Shown here one piece after another: positions 43,973-53,349 of a stretch of 64,000 nucleotides of DNA (position 1 is the first letter of the stretch; the number at the start of each line of letters is the position of its first letter). Below the pieces are notes generated by a model. It was not told the origin of the DNA. It made no database searches and was given only the letters and a program-made list of their open reading frames with translations. Both the position numbers and the translations under genes were made by a program. The DNA is from Promethearchaeota archaeon (GTDB taxonomy: Archaea > Asgardarchaeota > Lokiarchaeia > Sigyniarchaeales > SOKP01). Location: the NCBI GenBank assembly GCA_013375475.1, contig JABXKD010000006.1:1-64000 (forward strand), written 5' to 3'.

Positions 43973-46915
43973 TTATTTTGCGATGGCGTTTAGCTTGTTT
44001 TTAGCTTTTTTGATACGTTTCGTTTTTGAAGTAGTAATTACTACTCCCAAAGGTGCTCCTATCATCGTAAGAATTAATGGAAAAGTTACGAGCGCGTCGT
44101 TTTCGAAACCGTCAATTGGTTGCTCTCCAGGGATAGGCCCCGCTCCCGTGTATGTAAAGCTCGTATCTGTTACATATTGGGGGGTGGAATGATAAGGATC
44201 GTCTAAATAAAGTTCGAAATCATAGATGCCACTGTAAGAAGGACGATAAACCAATGTAAATTCGGTGCTTTGTAACCCATTTTCCGAAGTTAAAAACACG
44301 GTATCTATATAATTGCCTGCCCTGTAAATGTGAGCTAACATAGAACCGTCGAATATCGGTTGTTCTCCTGAAGCAAAGCGAAATGAAGCGTTTACGATTA
44401 CTTCTATCCTTGACTCGGTTTTTGAGATCGAAATCTCGTAAATAGTATCGAAATTCGTGGTAAACGAGATAGGTAATTGTGCTATTTTAGTGCTTCCGTC
44501 ATACACGGATAATTCTCCTATAATTGTCGGATAATTGTTCGGATCTACCGGGATATGGATTTCTTTTTCGTGAGTATTATTTATGGTTTGATCAAAAACA
44601 AGTGTCCCGAGTTGTACGCTTTCCAGTTTTACCGTAGTGTACTGACCAAAATTAGACAGAATTATGTTATCTAAATCTACAGTAAAAGTATTACTGCTTC
44701 CTAAAGTGGTATGTTGGGAAAATTTTGCGTTTATTCTTACTTGATCGTTCTTTGCCATTTCACATATCCACAAGAACGCTTCTTGTTCTAGGATAGCTCG
44801 TTCTGTAGTTAAGTAAAACTCGTGGTAAATATCTGAGTAAATCGAATGGATTAGCGAATGCGTTTGTTCTATGTCAAAAGCAATAGATAAGCCTAAGATA
44901 TCTGCTATTTTGTAACAATAATATACATTTTTCACGTTTGAATAGTTCAGGTTATTAATTACAAAATTTTCAATTTTATTCGCATCCAGGTTAAATTGAT
45001 CAAGAGCTTCCAGAATGTAAATCGAATAGTATAAATTTTCCAAGTCTGACTCAACTGATTTTGAATAGTCTGCTTCGAAATAGAGCTCGGTAGAAGTCTC
45101 TATTATGTTTCTAACGATGTAAGTAGCAAGTGCTGTTCTATCAAAGCCCAAATCTGAAAAATATAGGCTCGTAATAGTACCCAGAGAAAGAAAATCTGCG
45201 ATAATTTCCATGGCTCTAGTCGAGTAATAGGAGTACTTCAAATAAATATAGTCGTTTTTTCGCTCCGAAGAATAACTTACGTTGCTGATCGAGAAGGCTC
45301 CGAAGTTCCGGGTGTATAAAGGGTCTAGAAATTGAGAGTCAATTACAGCTTGTAAGACTTTATCCAAGTTATAACTTGCAGCAAAGTCGTTCAGTTTAAA
45401 AATTTTAGCGAGAGCATCAAGAATTTTGAAGATGTCTTTATTTGTACTTATCGCGTTTATTTTTTCTATGTATTGGTCATAACCCATAGAGTAATAATCG
45501 ATTGGTGTCGAACGGAAACTCAGTGTAGAAATATCAAGGTTTGAACAAGCATAAAAATAATAACTTCCCCTGAATTCTTTTATTGTATCTTCTAAAATAT
45601 CGTATAATGCTTGAATGTTTAACTCTCCAACCCGATCGAAGTACTGATAAGACGATATGATAGTATAAATTAAATCTACCGAAGTATAATCTTCCGAGAT
45701 TAGCGAAAAGCCTCTCTCTTGAGAAAAAAGCCCTATAAAGGACTCGATTTCGTCTTTTTCGCTCATATCTAACCCTGAAAGGGCACCGACATTTGAAAGC
45801 GACCGCACAATTTGAAAAGTATCTATTAACTCGTGATATTTAATCGTCGTGGACGCTTCCCATCCTCCACGATAAACTCGATTGCTCAATATAAAATTTA
45901 TCACCTCATTTCTGTCAAAGTTAGTAAATTCCGTTATGTCGGACAACTCTAGATTAATCGCAGTCGCAACAATATTAGAATAATTTATATCCCAAACTGT
46001 TGAAGATAAATCAAAGTAGAACTCGTCAGGATGATATAAAACTGAAAGATCCTGGTGGAACTTAGTTTTATCTATGACATCCACATAAGCAGATCCAAAC
46101 GTCTCTAAAGTTTTAAGACAGTAGTAAGAACTAAACTGGTTTGGTTCGGGTTCTAGTAGTGAATTGAACAGAGGCTCGTTGTCGTTATAGAATCCCGTAT
46201 TAGAATCCATAGACTGTAAACTCTCAATATATGATACAATGTCAATTCTTTCTTGAGAATATTGGTTCCAATCAACACCAAGTAATTCGAGCGTGATCAC
46301 CGCGTAATACGTATTGTCAGCTGTAGGAACCTTGAATCCTTCATCTAACGAGGAATCGTATGGCTGACCTATAAAACCGTGAAGATTTGGGTGATAACAA
46401 TCCCAAATAAAATTAATAATTTCACCAGTATCTATCTGATTCAAACTGTTCAAGATGCTTAAAGAAAGCACCGCGTAGCAGTTAACCTCTAACAAGGTAG
46501 ATAACGGGAGATATCTACGAGGAATTTTAGATGCTAAGTATCTTAATGCGTTCTCGTCTAAAAATTGGTAAGAGCTAGAGTTATAAAATGACATAATATA
46601 ATCAATTGCTCTTTGCTGGTCGATCTCTTCAATTCTCTCTATTGCTTCTAAAACAAAGAGCGCGTAATAGGTTGCCTGGATAGAACTTGAGTAAATCTGA
46701 GGATAATAACCGCTTGAGCTATAATTATTGTTTTTTGAATCAAATAGAGCCTCGATAAATTCGAGGTTAGTTGTAGCAGAAGTTTTTGGGGATTCAAGAT
46801 TAGTATTGATTTCATAATCAGGGAGACCAATAGATTTATTACTAAATACCATAAAACAAGACAAAAATACAACTGAAATTACTCCAATTATTACTATTGT
46901 TTTTTTTATTTGCAT
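43973..46915 (-). CDS. large surface protein with prenyltransferase-like alpha/alpha repeats
   Basis: A 980-residue protein with a signal segment (KKTIVIIGVISVVFLSCFMVF) and a C-terminal membrane anchor followed by KTKRIKKAKNKLNA. Between lie about ten repeats with Y-Y-A-h-x-h-L-E (SIQATYYALFVLEAIERI, LEVNCYAVLSLSILNSL, DNTYYAVITLELLG, SSYYCLKTLETFG), the alpha/alpha toroid of terpene cyclase/prenyltransferase-type proteins. From about 735 the sequence becomes beta-rich (Ig-like). No active-site motif was found. Likely an extracellular binding or processing protein. Confidence 0.6.
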   Translation of the reverse strand: MQIKKTIVIIGVISVVFLSCFMVFSNKSIGLPDYEINTNLESPKTSATTNLEFIEALFDSKNNNYSSSGYYPQIYSSSIQATYYALFVLEAIERIEEIDQQRAIDYIMSFYNSSSYQFLDENALRYLASKIPRRYLPLSTLLEVNCYAVLSLSILNSLNQIDTGEIINFIWDCYHPNLHGFIGQPYDSSLDEGFKVPTADNTYYAVITLELLGVDWNQYSQERIDIVSYIESLQSMDSNTGFYNDNEPLFNSLLEPEPNQFSSYYCLKTLETFGSAYVDVIDKTKFHQDLSVLYHPDEFYFDLSSTVWDINYSNIVATAINLELSDITEFTNFDRNEVINFILSNRVYRGGWEASTTIKYHELIDTFQIVRSLSNVGALSGLDMSEKDEIESFIGLFSQERGFSLISEDYTSVDLIYTIISSYQYFDRVGELNIQALYDILEDTIKEFRGSYYFYACSNLDISTLSFRSTPIDYYSMGYDQYIEKINAISTNKDIFKILDALAKIFKLNDFAASYNLDKVLQAVIDSQFLDPLYTRNFGAFSISNVSYSSERKNDYIYLKYSYYSTRAMEIIADFLSLGTITSLYFSDLGFDRTALATYIVRNIIETSTELYFEADYSKSVESDLENLYYSIYILEALDQFNLDANKIENFVINNLNYSNVKNVYYCYKIADILGLSIAFDIEQTHSLIHSIYSDIYHEFYLTTERAILEQEAFLWICEMAKNDQVRINAKFSQHTTLGSSNTFTVDLDNIILSNFGQYTTVKLESVQLGTLVFDQTINNTHEKEIHIPVDPNNYPTIIGELSVYDGSTKIAQLPISFTTNFDTIYEISISKTESRIEVIVNASFRFASGEQPIFDGSMLAHIYRAGNYIDTVFLTSENGLQSTEFTLVYRPSYSGIYDFELYLDDPYHSTPQYVTDTSFTYTGAGPIPGEQPIDGFENDALVTFPLILTMIGAPLGVVITTSKTKRIKKAKNKLNAIAK

Positions 46916-47052
46916 GTTACTTCACGCGAAGTGTTATTTCTAAGCTTTACATTAAAATGAATCCTGGATTTATAAAGGAAAAATTGATAATAATTAATCG
47001 TCGAATAATAACGATTATAGAAGAAGAGAGAAAAAAAAGTAGGAATACAAGA

Positions 47053-48327
47053 TCAGCAAATTATAGGAGGACCTTTAGGGTTGTAAAACTTAAATAATTC
47101 TAATTTCACTTTATCTTTGTTATCAACTTTCCTAGTATTATGGGAATCGTTTCTTTCGTCCGTGAAAAGCATATTAATATGGTGAGCGTTATTATTACCG
47201 TTGATAATGGATGTACCTACCAATCCACTAATTCCTCTTACAAACAAATAAGAATCGCTATTCTCGCGCAAGCTATTAAACACGGGCTTCGCGTTCCCTA
47301 AGATTACTTGAACTAAATCATCACTCTCCGAACCTACTTCCGATTTATTGTTCGCATTAATAATTGCAGTGTCGAGCACACCTAATTTAGTCATAATACT
47401 TTTTAGAAGATCAGCGGATTTTACTAAGCTTTTAAAACCGGAGACTTTAAACTTTTGCATTACTCTTTTTTCGACTTGTCTGTGAATCGTGGACATTTTC
47501 ACATCCAATCTATTACAAAGAGCTGAAATACTCACGCTACTTTGCTGAGAACAGAGAAGAGTAATTGAAGTTACAAGTCCAATAATTACATCGTCCTTCG
47601 TATTCTTTATATTATCGTAAAATCGATTTAAAATCTTTTTTGATTGGTAGAAAAAAGGCATCCCTAGATCGAAATGCTCAGTAACCTCTAATATCCTTTG
47701 AATTATATATTCCTTTCTGTTTCGGTCTTTGTATTCAGGCCAAATACGCAGAATTGAAAACTTAAAGGCATTAAAATCTTTTTTAGAGATGGTTGTTACT
47801 TCCAGTAAGTCTTTTTCGCGTATTGGTTTGCTGTTCTCTTTGTAATAGGCGTAAATTATACATGGGATTAACATCTGGGGGCTTCGATATTTGGTTCCTT
47901 TCCCTAATTGGGAGCGGTTATACTTGTATTTTTCTAAAAGGGGCTCAACATCAGTTAATGGAAAACCAAGAGCGGTTAATATCCGTTTAATCTCAACTCG
48001 AGCTACTACGAGCACGCTTTCTTCGCTTGTCCGTAGCGAATCTAGTTTACTTAATCCCTCTAACCTAATAGAGTTCTTCAAATTGCGTCTTTCTCGCTTG
48101 TATCCTATCTGTGTTTTGCCTAACACCGCGTGTTGAACGACATCTTTGTCGTACGGTCGATAATATTCTAATTTCTGGATCTCCAAGACGATACCGCAAT
48201 CTCGACAAGTATATCCTTCTTGAGTTTCGATAACCTCATGTGAACCGCAAACGTCACAACATTCTAAAGGATTCTGATTAGAATTATATTCTACCGAATC
48301 AAATTTTTCTGCATTATGGGTTGCCAT
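47053..48327 (-). CDS. tfb: transcription factor B (TFIIB homologue) with long C-terminal extension
   Basis: A 424-residue protein, longer than typical archaeal TFB (~300). CDVCGSHEVIETQEGYTCRD followed by CG is the zinc ribbon, binding C-x2-C and C-x2-C. Two cyclin-like repeats follow (around residues 100-200 and 205-305), with HTH pieces such as SISALCNRLDVKMSTIHRQV. The last ~100 residues have no counterpart in standard TFB. It would recruit RNA polymerase to TATA-bound DNA. A divergent paralogue like this could select a special promoter set. Confidence 0.75.
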   Translation of the reverse strand: MATHNAEKFDSVEYNSNQNPLECCDVCGSHEVIETQEGYTCRDCGIVLEIQKLEYYRPYDKDVVQHAVLGKTQIGYKRERRNLKNSIRLEGLSKLDSLRTSEESVLVVARVEIKRILTALGFPLTDVEPLLEKYKYNRSQLGKGTKYRSPQMLIPCIIYAYYKENSKPIREKDLLEVTTISKKDFNAFKFSILRIWPEYKDRNRKEYIIQRILEVTEHFDLGMPFFYQSKKILNRFYDNIKNTKDDVIIGLVTSITLLCSQQSSVSISALCNRLDVKMSTIHRQVEKRVMQKFKVSGFKSLVKSADLLKSIMTKLGVLDTAIINANNKSEVGSESDDLVQVILGNAKPVFNSLRENSDSYLFVRGISGLVGTSIINGNNNAHHINMLFTDERNDSHNTRKVDNKDKVKLELFKFYNPKGPPIIC

Positions 48328-48949
48328 TTTTTCTACTCAACTTTTTTCAATTTTATTTATTATTTTATTTTGCACATTTCTTCAAACTAAGTAATTAAGA
48401 TCACCAGTAGTATTTAAAAGTCTATTGAATTTGGTAAAAAATAGGGTCGATCTTTAAATCTATATCGTTTATAAGTGTAAATAGTGAGATTTGAAACGTA
48501 ATGTTATAATTACTCTTCTATAAATGGCCAACCTACAGAGTATGATTTAATATCAAGAAGATAGAATTCTCATTTTTTAATCAAAATCACAATTTTGCAA
48601 TTTCATTGCCAACTAGTGAAAATATTTTTTGACGCTCGTCGTAGTTACAGTCTAAGTTGGGAATATAAAATGAATCGTAATCGTAATATTGATTTAAAAT
48701 CAGCAATAATATAATTAAGATTAGATTTATGATATTAATCCCTTTAAAACAAAACCTCAATTAAAATCTGAGCAGATACCAGACTTTATACGAATTGGGT
48801 TTTAATTTTACGACTTTTCCAAAGTCTCCCGATGTAGTAATATAGTAAAGATATTATTGTATTTGCCAAACAATTGTGAGAACTGTGTTATAAAAAGCCC
48901 TTGAAATTTTTTCCTTTATAAATCTTCATTTGGTGATTGAACTACCATT
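48328..48949. other. 622-nt intergenic region without a recognised gene
   Basis: Between the divergent TFB gene and the HExxH gene. No frame longer than about 20 codons with a plausible start, and no tRNA-like or long-stem RNA was seen. TTTATAAATC at 48913-48922 is a probable TATA box for the gene at 48950 (about 28 nt to the ATG, nearly leaderless). The length is unusual here, where most gaps are under 200 nt, so an unrecognised RNA is possible. Confidence 0.5.
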
Positions 48950-49717
48950 ATGATTGAATTATTTTTTTGGCTTTTTACTATGCTTATAACTTCAGTTGTG
49001 ATTAGATCTTGGTATAATCACATTCATACTCCTGGGTTTAAGGTGGTGTTTAATATTATAGCTTTTATTGGGGTGTTTGTTCACGAAATGGCACATTATA
49101 CTATTGGTAGTCTCGTTGGAATTAAGAAGAAAAATATCAGAGTTAAGTATCGTATTAAAGGTACAAGTATAGTATCTCCTAATGGTTCGGTGAATACTCC
49201 AGAATTTGGACGTTATTCCTTCCTACAAACTTTTGTGTCAAGTTTTGCCCCTCTGTTTGTATCTACGTTCCTTTTTTTATTCTGTTTAGATATCATAATT
49301 CATATTCAAACTGAGTTTTGGATAAAGATAGTAGCATTCGTGTTCTCTATATCACTGTTTATAGGTTCAGAACCTTCAGGGCAAGATGTAAGGTTAGTTG
49401 GATTGACTTTTAACAAAAACCCAAGATATTCATTATATCAGATATTTTTAGTTCTTCTTTCAGGGTTACTTGTGTGGTTATTTATTGACCTCTATTTCAT
49501 CGCTCTACCGTTTGAGGTATTGTATTATATCGAATATTTCTTATTTGTCGTGTTGTTTTACTATTTTCTAAGGAGTATGTTTTGGATTTTTGGAAAAATA
49601 ATCAAAGGAATAAGTGGTCCATACGGTAAAAGTACGATTTCAACTCCAAAAAATTTAACTCGAAAAAGAAGGTTGAAAGAATTTAAAAAACAAAAAGAAA
49701 AGGAGGCGCAATGGTAA
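48950..49717 (+). CDS. membrane metalloprotease-like protein (HExxH)
   Basis: A 255-residue protein with about six membrane helices. FIGVFVHEMAHYTIGSLVG near residue 40 has the HExxH zinc motif inside a membrane helix, as in M50 site-2-type proteases, and SEPSGQDVRLVG near 143 could supply the aspartate ligand. SSFAPLFVSTF is a second M50-like helix. A lysine-rich tail ends it. The next gene starts one nt after its stop, then a RadB-like ATPase gene, so it forms a three-gene operon. Confidence 0.65.
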   Translation: MIELFFWLFTMLITSVVIRSWYNHIHTPGFKVVFNIIAFIGVFVHEMAHYTIGSLVGIKKKNIRVKYRIKGTSIVSPNGSVNTPEFGRYSFLQTFVSSFAPLFVSTFLFLFCLDIIIHIQTEFWIKIVAFVFSISLFIGSEPSGQDVRLVGLTFNKNPRYSLYQIFLVLLSGLLVWLFIDLYFIALPFEVLYYIEYFLFVVLFYYFLRSMFWIFGKIIKGISGPYGKSTISTPKNLTRKRRLKEFKKQKEKEAQW

Positions 49718-50068
49718 GTGAAATTGGGAAGTTATTGTTTGGTCGCGATTGTGATTGCGATGTTAATGTTTTATCAGAAAGAACCGGTTTACACATTAGT
49801 CATCTGTGGCGTTGGGCTGACTTTATATCTTTATTACAAGGCAAAAAAAAGCGGAAAAGGTTTACTTGGATCATTTTTTAGTGGCCCCCAATCTTCTCAA
49901 GAGAGGAATATCGACGATTTAGTGGCTTTGATGATGCTTCAGCAACTCATTTCGAACAATCCCCAAACTAATACGGCATCTAAGCAAATCTCTGAAGACT
50001 CAAAAAAGCGTAGGGAAGCAATAGAAAAAACGCAAAAGGAAGTTTTGGATTTATTGAGCACCGATTAG
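49718..50068 (+). CDS. small protein with two N-terminal membrane helices
   Basis: A 116-residue protein starting GTG directly after the stop of the HExxH gene. Two short membrane helices (SYCLVAIVIAMLMF and PVYTLVICGVGLTLYLYY) are followed by a soluble, charged tail (SEDSKKRREAIEKTQKEVLD). Unknown family. It lies between a membrane protease-like gene and a RecA-like ATPase gene and could link the two. Confidence 0.5.
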   Translation: MKLGSYCLVAIVIAMLMFYQKEPVYTLVICGVGLTLYLYYKAKKSGKGLLGSFFSGPQSSQERNIDDLVALMMLQQLISNNPQTNTASKQISEDSKKRREAIEKTQKEVLDLLSTD

Positions 50069-50071
50069 ATT

Positions 50072-50791
50072 ATGATTGAATTAGAAAATTCTGATTTTAT
50101 ATCATCAATATATTCCATTTCACATAAAAATAAAAGTATTGTATCAATCTCGGGCAAGTCAGGAACGGGCAAAACTACATTAGCACTTCAGATAGTTAGT
50201 AGTATTTTAACTAACGAAGCGCCTTACGAGGGCAGCTGCGTCTGGATTCAAGCGAGCGAACTGTTTCCTAAAAAAAGGTTGGTGTCGCTTTTTAAAACGT
50301 CTCCTGAGAAAATCGATTACCTTTTGAAGAACATATTTGTATTTCCACAAAGGAAACCGTTTTCTAATTACAAGGAGCAATCGACTTTTTTTGACGATCT
50401 CAGTACGATTTTACTGCCACCTAATGCGAGATTTATGGTTATTGATAACATTTCCCATCACTTACGGTTAGCAGCTTCTTTAAATTCAGATATAAAGAGA
50501 AGAACTATCCTTTACGACCAATTCTTTAGTTCTCGGTTGTTTCCATTAATCATGCGATGTTTAAGGGATAACATAGTGCTCATATTACTTCACGAAGTTT
50601 CTTTCGACCCCGCTTCAGGTAAAACACTGCCATTCTTTAATAAGTTATATTCCAGAATTCAAGCGATTAGAGTAACGCTTTCAAAAGGATTTAAATCGAA
50701 TGTAAAAAAGATGGAAATAAATTGCGGAGATAGCTCAAATGGAACAAAATTTAACTATGAGATTAAAGATAAAGGAATCTTGCAGTTGTAA
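50072..50791 (+). CDS. RecA-superfamily ATPase, RadB-like
   Basis: A 239-residue single-domain RecA-fold protein. SISGKSGTGKTTLALQIVSS near residue 27 is Walker A (GxxxxGKT), RFMVIDNISHHLR near 125 Walker B, and RDNIVLILLHEVSFDP near 168 the strand before L2, where RadA has a V-T-N-Q-V. Length and lack of the HhH domain match RadB-type paralogues. It starts 3 nt after the preceding gene. RadB modulates RadA recombination; a complete RadA is not visible in this window, only a broken one at 53350. Confidence 0.7.
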   Translation: MIELENSDFISSIYSISHKNKSIVSISGKSGTGKTTLALQIVSSILTNEAPYEGSCVWIQASELFPKKRLVSLFKTSPEKIDYLLKNIFVFPQRKPFSNYKEQSTFFDDLSTILLPPNARFMVIDNISHHLRLAASLNSDIKRRTILYDQFFSSRLFPLIMRCLRDNIVLILLHEVSFDPASGKTLPFFNKLYSRIQAIRVTLSKGFKSNVKKMEINCGDSSNGTKFNYEIKDKGILQL

Positions 50792-50852
50792 CTTTTACTT
50801 ATCATTGATTTTAGAATTGAACTCTATATAAAGGATAAATTTGTAACGCCAA

Positions 50853-50873
50853 TTTTTTCTTTTCCTTTAAATA
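50853..50873 (+). promoter_or_regulatory. CTTTAAATA promoter of the zinc protein gene at 50895
   Basis: TTTTTTCTTTTCCTTTAAAT, ending with A at 50873, 22 nt before the ATG. This is the common promoter string with an inserted TTTC. The spacing predicts a leaderless mRNA. Confidence 0.55.
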
Positions 50874-50894
50874 CATAAGTCGTAAATACAGTAT

Positions 50895-51272
50895 ATGATC
50901 AATACGCCTAACCATGAGGTCTCAAGCAAGTTAAAATGCTCGATTTGTCGCACCGACATAAATGATCGCACCATGATGTATCAGTCAAGCTTAAAACTCG
51001 GTATTATTTGCGCTATGTGTAAACAAAGATTCACAGACGAGGAGATTGAGATGATTATTGACATGTTTTTTGCGCTCGGGGAATATTTTGGAGCGCGTGA
51101 TAGGTCTCAATTCTCGATCAAGGATATAATCTTTGAATTCGCTGTAGATTTAAACGAAGGTAAGGCTAATTTTCACACACAGAATGTTAGGATGTGGCAT
51201 AAGGTTTTAACCTATGGGATTACCCCTCGAGAATTTTTAGAAGAACTTTCTCTTTATGTTGAACAAGGCTAG
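50895..51272 (+). CDS. small zinc-binding protein, unknown
   Basis: A 125-residue protein. KCSICRTDIND near residue 14 and GIICAMCKQRF near 36 give C-x2-C and C-x2-C, a small zinc ribbon or treble clef. The rest is helical (MIIDMFFALGEYFGA). Unknown family. It stands downstream of the RadB-like operon under its own promoter. Confidence 0.5.
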   Translation: MINTPNHEVSSKLKCSICRTDINDRTMMYQSSLKLGIICAMCKQRFTDEEIEMIIDMFFALGEYFGARDRSQFSIKDIIFEFAVDLNEGKANFHTQNVRMWHKVLTYGITPREFLEELSLYVEQG

Positions 51273-51357
51273 ATTTATATAGAGTTCACTCGGTATTTTA
51301 ATTAGGTAGAATCAAAAAATATTTTTCTACTATAATTATTTTTATGTAATCTAAAGC

Positions 51358-51753
51358 ATGTCAGACGAAGAGCTTAGGGATCAAATTACGAAGATAGCGG
51401 TCGAAATTGATAAAGTTGAACAAATAGCGAAACAAAAAGAAAACTACGTTACGAACAAATATAACGAGGAATTTGATCCTGTAATTAAAGAAATTGGGGA
51501 ACAATTGCTTTTTCAGCAAACTCAATTGAACGAAGTCCTCCAAAATCTTAACGAGTTAACTGCAAAAAAGAAAGAACTCCTTGCTGTAACGAAGGATTTG
51601 GAGTCAAAATACAATTCATTGATGAGGGAGAAGGAAAAAGTCATATACCAGCATTTAAAAGCAGTTGAAAAAGAAAAGAAACTCAAAACGAAAAATATCG
51701 ACGGCCAAATTAAAACGCTTGAAAAAGAGTTGAAATCGAGCGAAAAAAAATAA
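51358..51753 (+). CDS. coiled-coil protein
   Basis: A 131-residue, fully charged helical protein with heptad-like hydrophobics (QTQLNEVLQNLNELTAKKKE). It has a basic end (LKTKNIDGQIKTLEKELKSS). No enzyme motif. It may be an oligomeric structural or adaptor protein; the gene is isolated. Confidence 0.55.
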   Translation: MSDEELRDQITKIAVEIDKVEQIAKQKENYVTNKYNEEFDPVIKEIGEQLLFQQTQLNEVLQNLNELTAKKKELLAVTKDLESKYNSLMREKEKVIYQHLKAVEKEKKLKTKNIDGQIKTLEKELKSSEKK

Positions 51754-51776
51754 TAATTCAGCGATCTCTAGAGATG

Positions 51777-52115
51777 TTAAAGAATTTTGGTTTCGGTCGT
51801 AGGAGTTGGTGTTTTTATCACTAAGAATCGAAATATTCCTTCAGATTCATTCATTAACTGGTGAGCAACTTTAGCAGGGCTAAAAATTAGTTGGTCTTTT
51901 GTAATTTCTGCTCTTTCTTTTCCAATCTCGATAACACCCTCGCCTTCTAGCACGTAAAAATTCACATCTACAGGAGTAATATGCTTTTTAACGGCTTCAC
52001 CTGGTTTAAGTTCAATATGTACGATTGTTGCGTGCTCGAAATTCATTAACTTTTTTACGGCTACTTTATGGGGTGTGTCAGCAATTTGAACGTCTTTAAT
52101 ATCAATAATTTTCAT
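51777..52115 (-). CDS. cupin-domain protein
   Basis: A 112-residue single cupin. HIELKPGEAVKKHITPVDVN is the first cupin motif (G-x5-H-x-H...; the second H is replaced by T-P-V-D here) and FSPAKVAHQLMNESE the second (P-x4-H-x3-N). Thus a jelly-roll with probably one intact metal histidine per motif. Small cupins act as isomerases, dioxygenases or binders. ATG at 52115. The role is unknown. Confidence 0.7.
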   Translation of the reverse strand: MKIIDIKDVQIADTPHKVAVKKLMNFEHATIVHIELKPGEAVKKHITPVDVNFYVLEGEGVIEIGKERAEITKDQLIFSPAKVAHQLMNESEGIFRFLVIKTPTPTTETKIL

Positions 52116-52344
52116 CGATTTTTAACCTTAAGATTAAAATTTAATTTCAATAATTCTCATAAATTAATTTAAAATATAAGGTTTAGAGTGAACATCTTCG
52201 GGATGAATCTGTGTTAATATGTTTTTAAATATTTACATTATCTGCTTTTCTATTACTCTGATACAAACAATTGATTTTTGAAGTAATTCTTTATAGAATT
52301 TCTTTTTTATTACGAGTATATAACCTTAGAAGATTAATTATAAC

Positions 52345-52476
52345 ATGAGAAAATTAGCAGAACAACTCAAAAAATTAGACATTGAATTGCCTAAATGGAC
52401 ACGAGAAGTTCTTTTTGAGCATTTAGTAGAAGTTTGTAAAGATATTAAGCAACAAAGGGAACTTAAAATAGCTTAA
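52345..52476 (+). CDS. 43-residue protein
   Basis: A short frame MRKLAEQLKKLDIELPKWTR onward, ending KQQRELKIA, predicted as two helices. A TATA box GTATATAA at 52316-52323 lies at about 22-28 nt before the ATG, the expected spacing for a leaderless archaeal gene. The codons are normal for the window. No family recognised. Confidence 0.45.
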   Translation: MRKLAEQLKKLDIELPKWTREVLFEHLVEVCKDIKQQRELKIA

Positions 52477-52482
52477 TCTTAT

Positions 52483-52653
52483 TTAATTTTTCTCATTTCG
52501 TTGTTTTCCTTCTATTTTTAGTTTTTTAAATCCTCTAATCCCATCTTTCACCAGATAAATTCCAAACACAGTAAAAAAGATTATTATATGAGAAGTAATA
52601 ATTGCAATAATAAGTGCAATTCCAAATTCTATTAAATCTTCTGAAGTTTTCAC
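52483..52653 (-). CDS. 56-residue single-pass membrane protein
   Basis: A short frame starting GTG at 52653 with an acidic start (KTSEDLIEF), one long membrane helix (GIALIIAIITSHIIIFFTVF) and a lysine-rich tail (KDGIRGFKKLKIEGKQ), i.e. N-out or C-in by the positive-inside rule. No family recognised. Confidence 0.4.
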   Translation of the reverse strand: MKTSEDLIEFGIALIIAIITSHIIIFFTVFGIYLVKDGIRGFKKLKIEGKQRNEKN

Positions 52654-52722
52654 TTAAAAAAAATTCTTAGTAATCTTTTCTTTCCCATGGATGAACATTC
52701 TCTATAAAAAGAAAAACCAAAT

Positions 52723-53124
52723 TTAAGTGAGGTTAGTTTTCATTGTGATTTGAGGATCACTGAGTCGTCGTAATTCCCTTATACCAAGCGCCCCACCAGC
52801 TATGATCAAAAATGATGGTAAAAAAGGAAAAAGGAAAATTAGGTTTACTCTTCCAATAATTAATATCACAATTATAAGTAAAGCTCCTGAAATTAAACAA
52901 ATAAAGCTTCCAGTTATTAGATATTTGATTTCAATCAGCGCCCCAAATATGGCGAAAAGGCTGACTATTCCAATATATAAAAAATACGGCAACGCAGAGG
53001 TTTCACAGTCAGTAAACCAGCTACACACAGTCTGCCCATTGAAACCAAAAATAACGCCAACGAATCCCCCAACTAAACTTAATCCAATACTTGAATTTTT
53101 ACTTGTCATAATTTCATTATACAA
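52723..53124 (-). CDS. four-helix membrane protein, unknown
   Basis: A 133-residue protein with four predicted membrane helices, two cysteines in the first external loop (TVCSWFTDCET) and a basic tail (REL RRL). The start could be ATG 53124 or ATG 53109 (MTSKNSS). It may be cotranscribed with the 56-residue gene 70 nt downstream. No family recognised. Confidence 0.5.
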   Translation of the reverse strand: MYNEIMTSKNSSIGLSLVGGFVGVIFGFNGQTVCSWFTDCETSALPYFLYIGIVSLFAIFGALIEIKYLITGSFICLISGALLIIVILIIGRVNLIFLFPFLPSFLIIAGGALGIRELRRLSDPQITMKTNLT

Positions 53125-53291
53125 TTTCCGTTGGATTGCTTATCAATATTATTAAGTCATATTTAAATCATTTCGTGATAATGGAAAGAATTAACTAATC
53201 AGATTCAGACTTAATTTCGCTTTATTTCAACAGATATTACATTTGCTTGAATAATTCCATTTCTTCTTTTAAAAAACCTACATTTTTTTGA

Positions 53292-53306
53292 TTTTTTCTT
53301 TATATA
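53292..53306 (+). promoter_or_regulatory. TTTTTTCTTTATATA promoter of the RadA-like gene
   Basis: TTTTTTCTTTATATA, 44 nt before the TTG at 53350, and the ribosome-binding ATAGGAG follows at 53343-53349. A working promoter in front of a broken frame argues that the damage is recent or only apparent. Confidence 0.55.
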
Positions 53307-53349
53307 CAAACGAGTCTATAATCATGTAATCTCAAATTACACATAGGAG

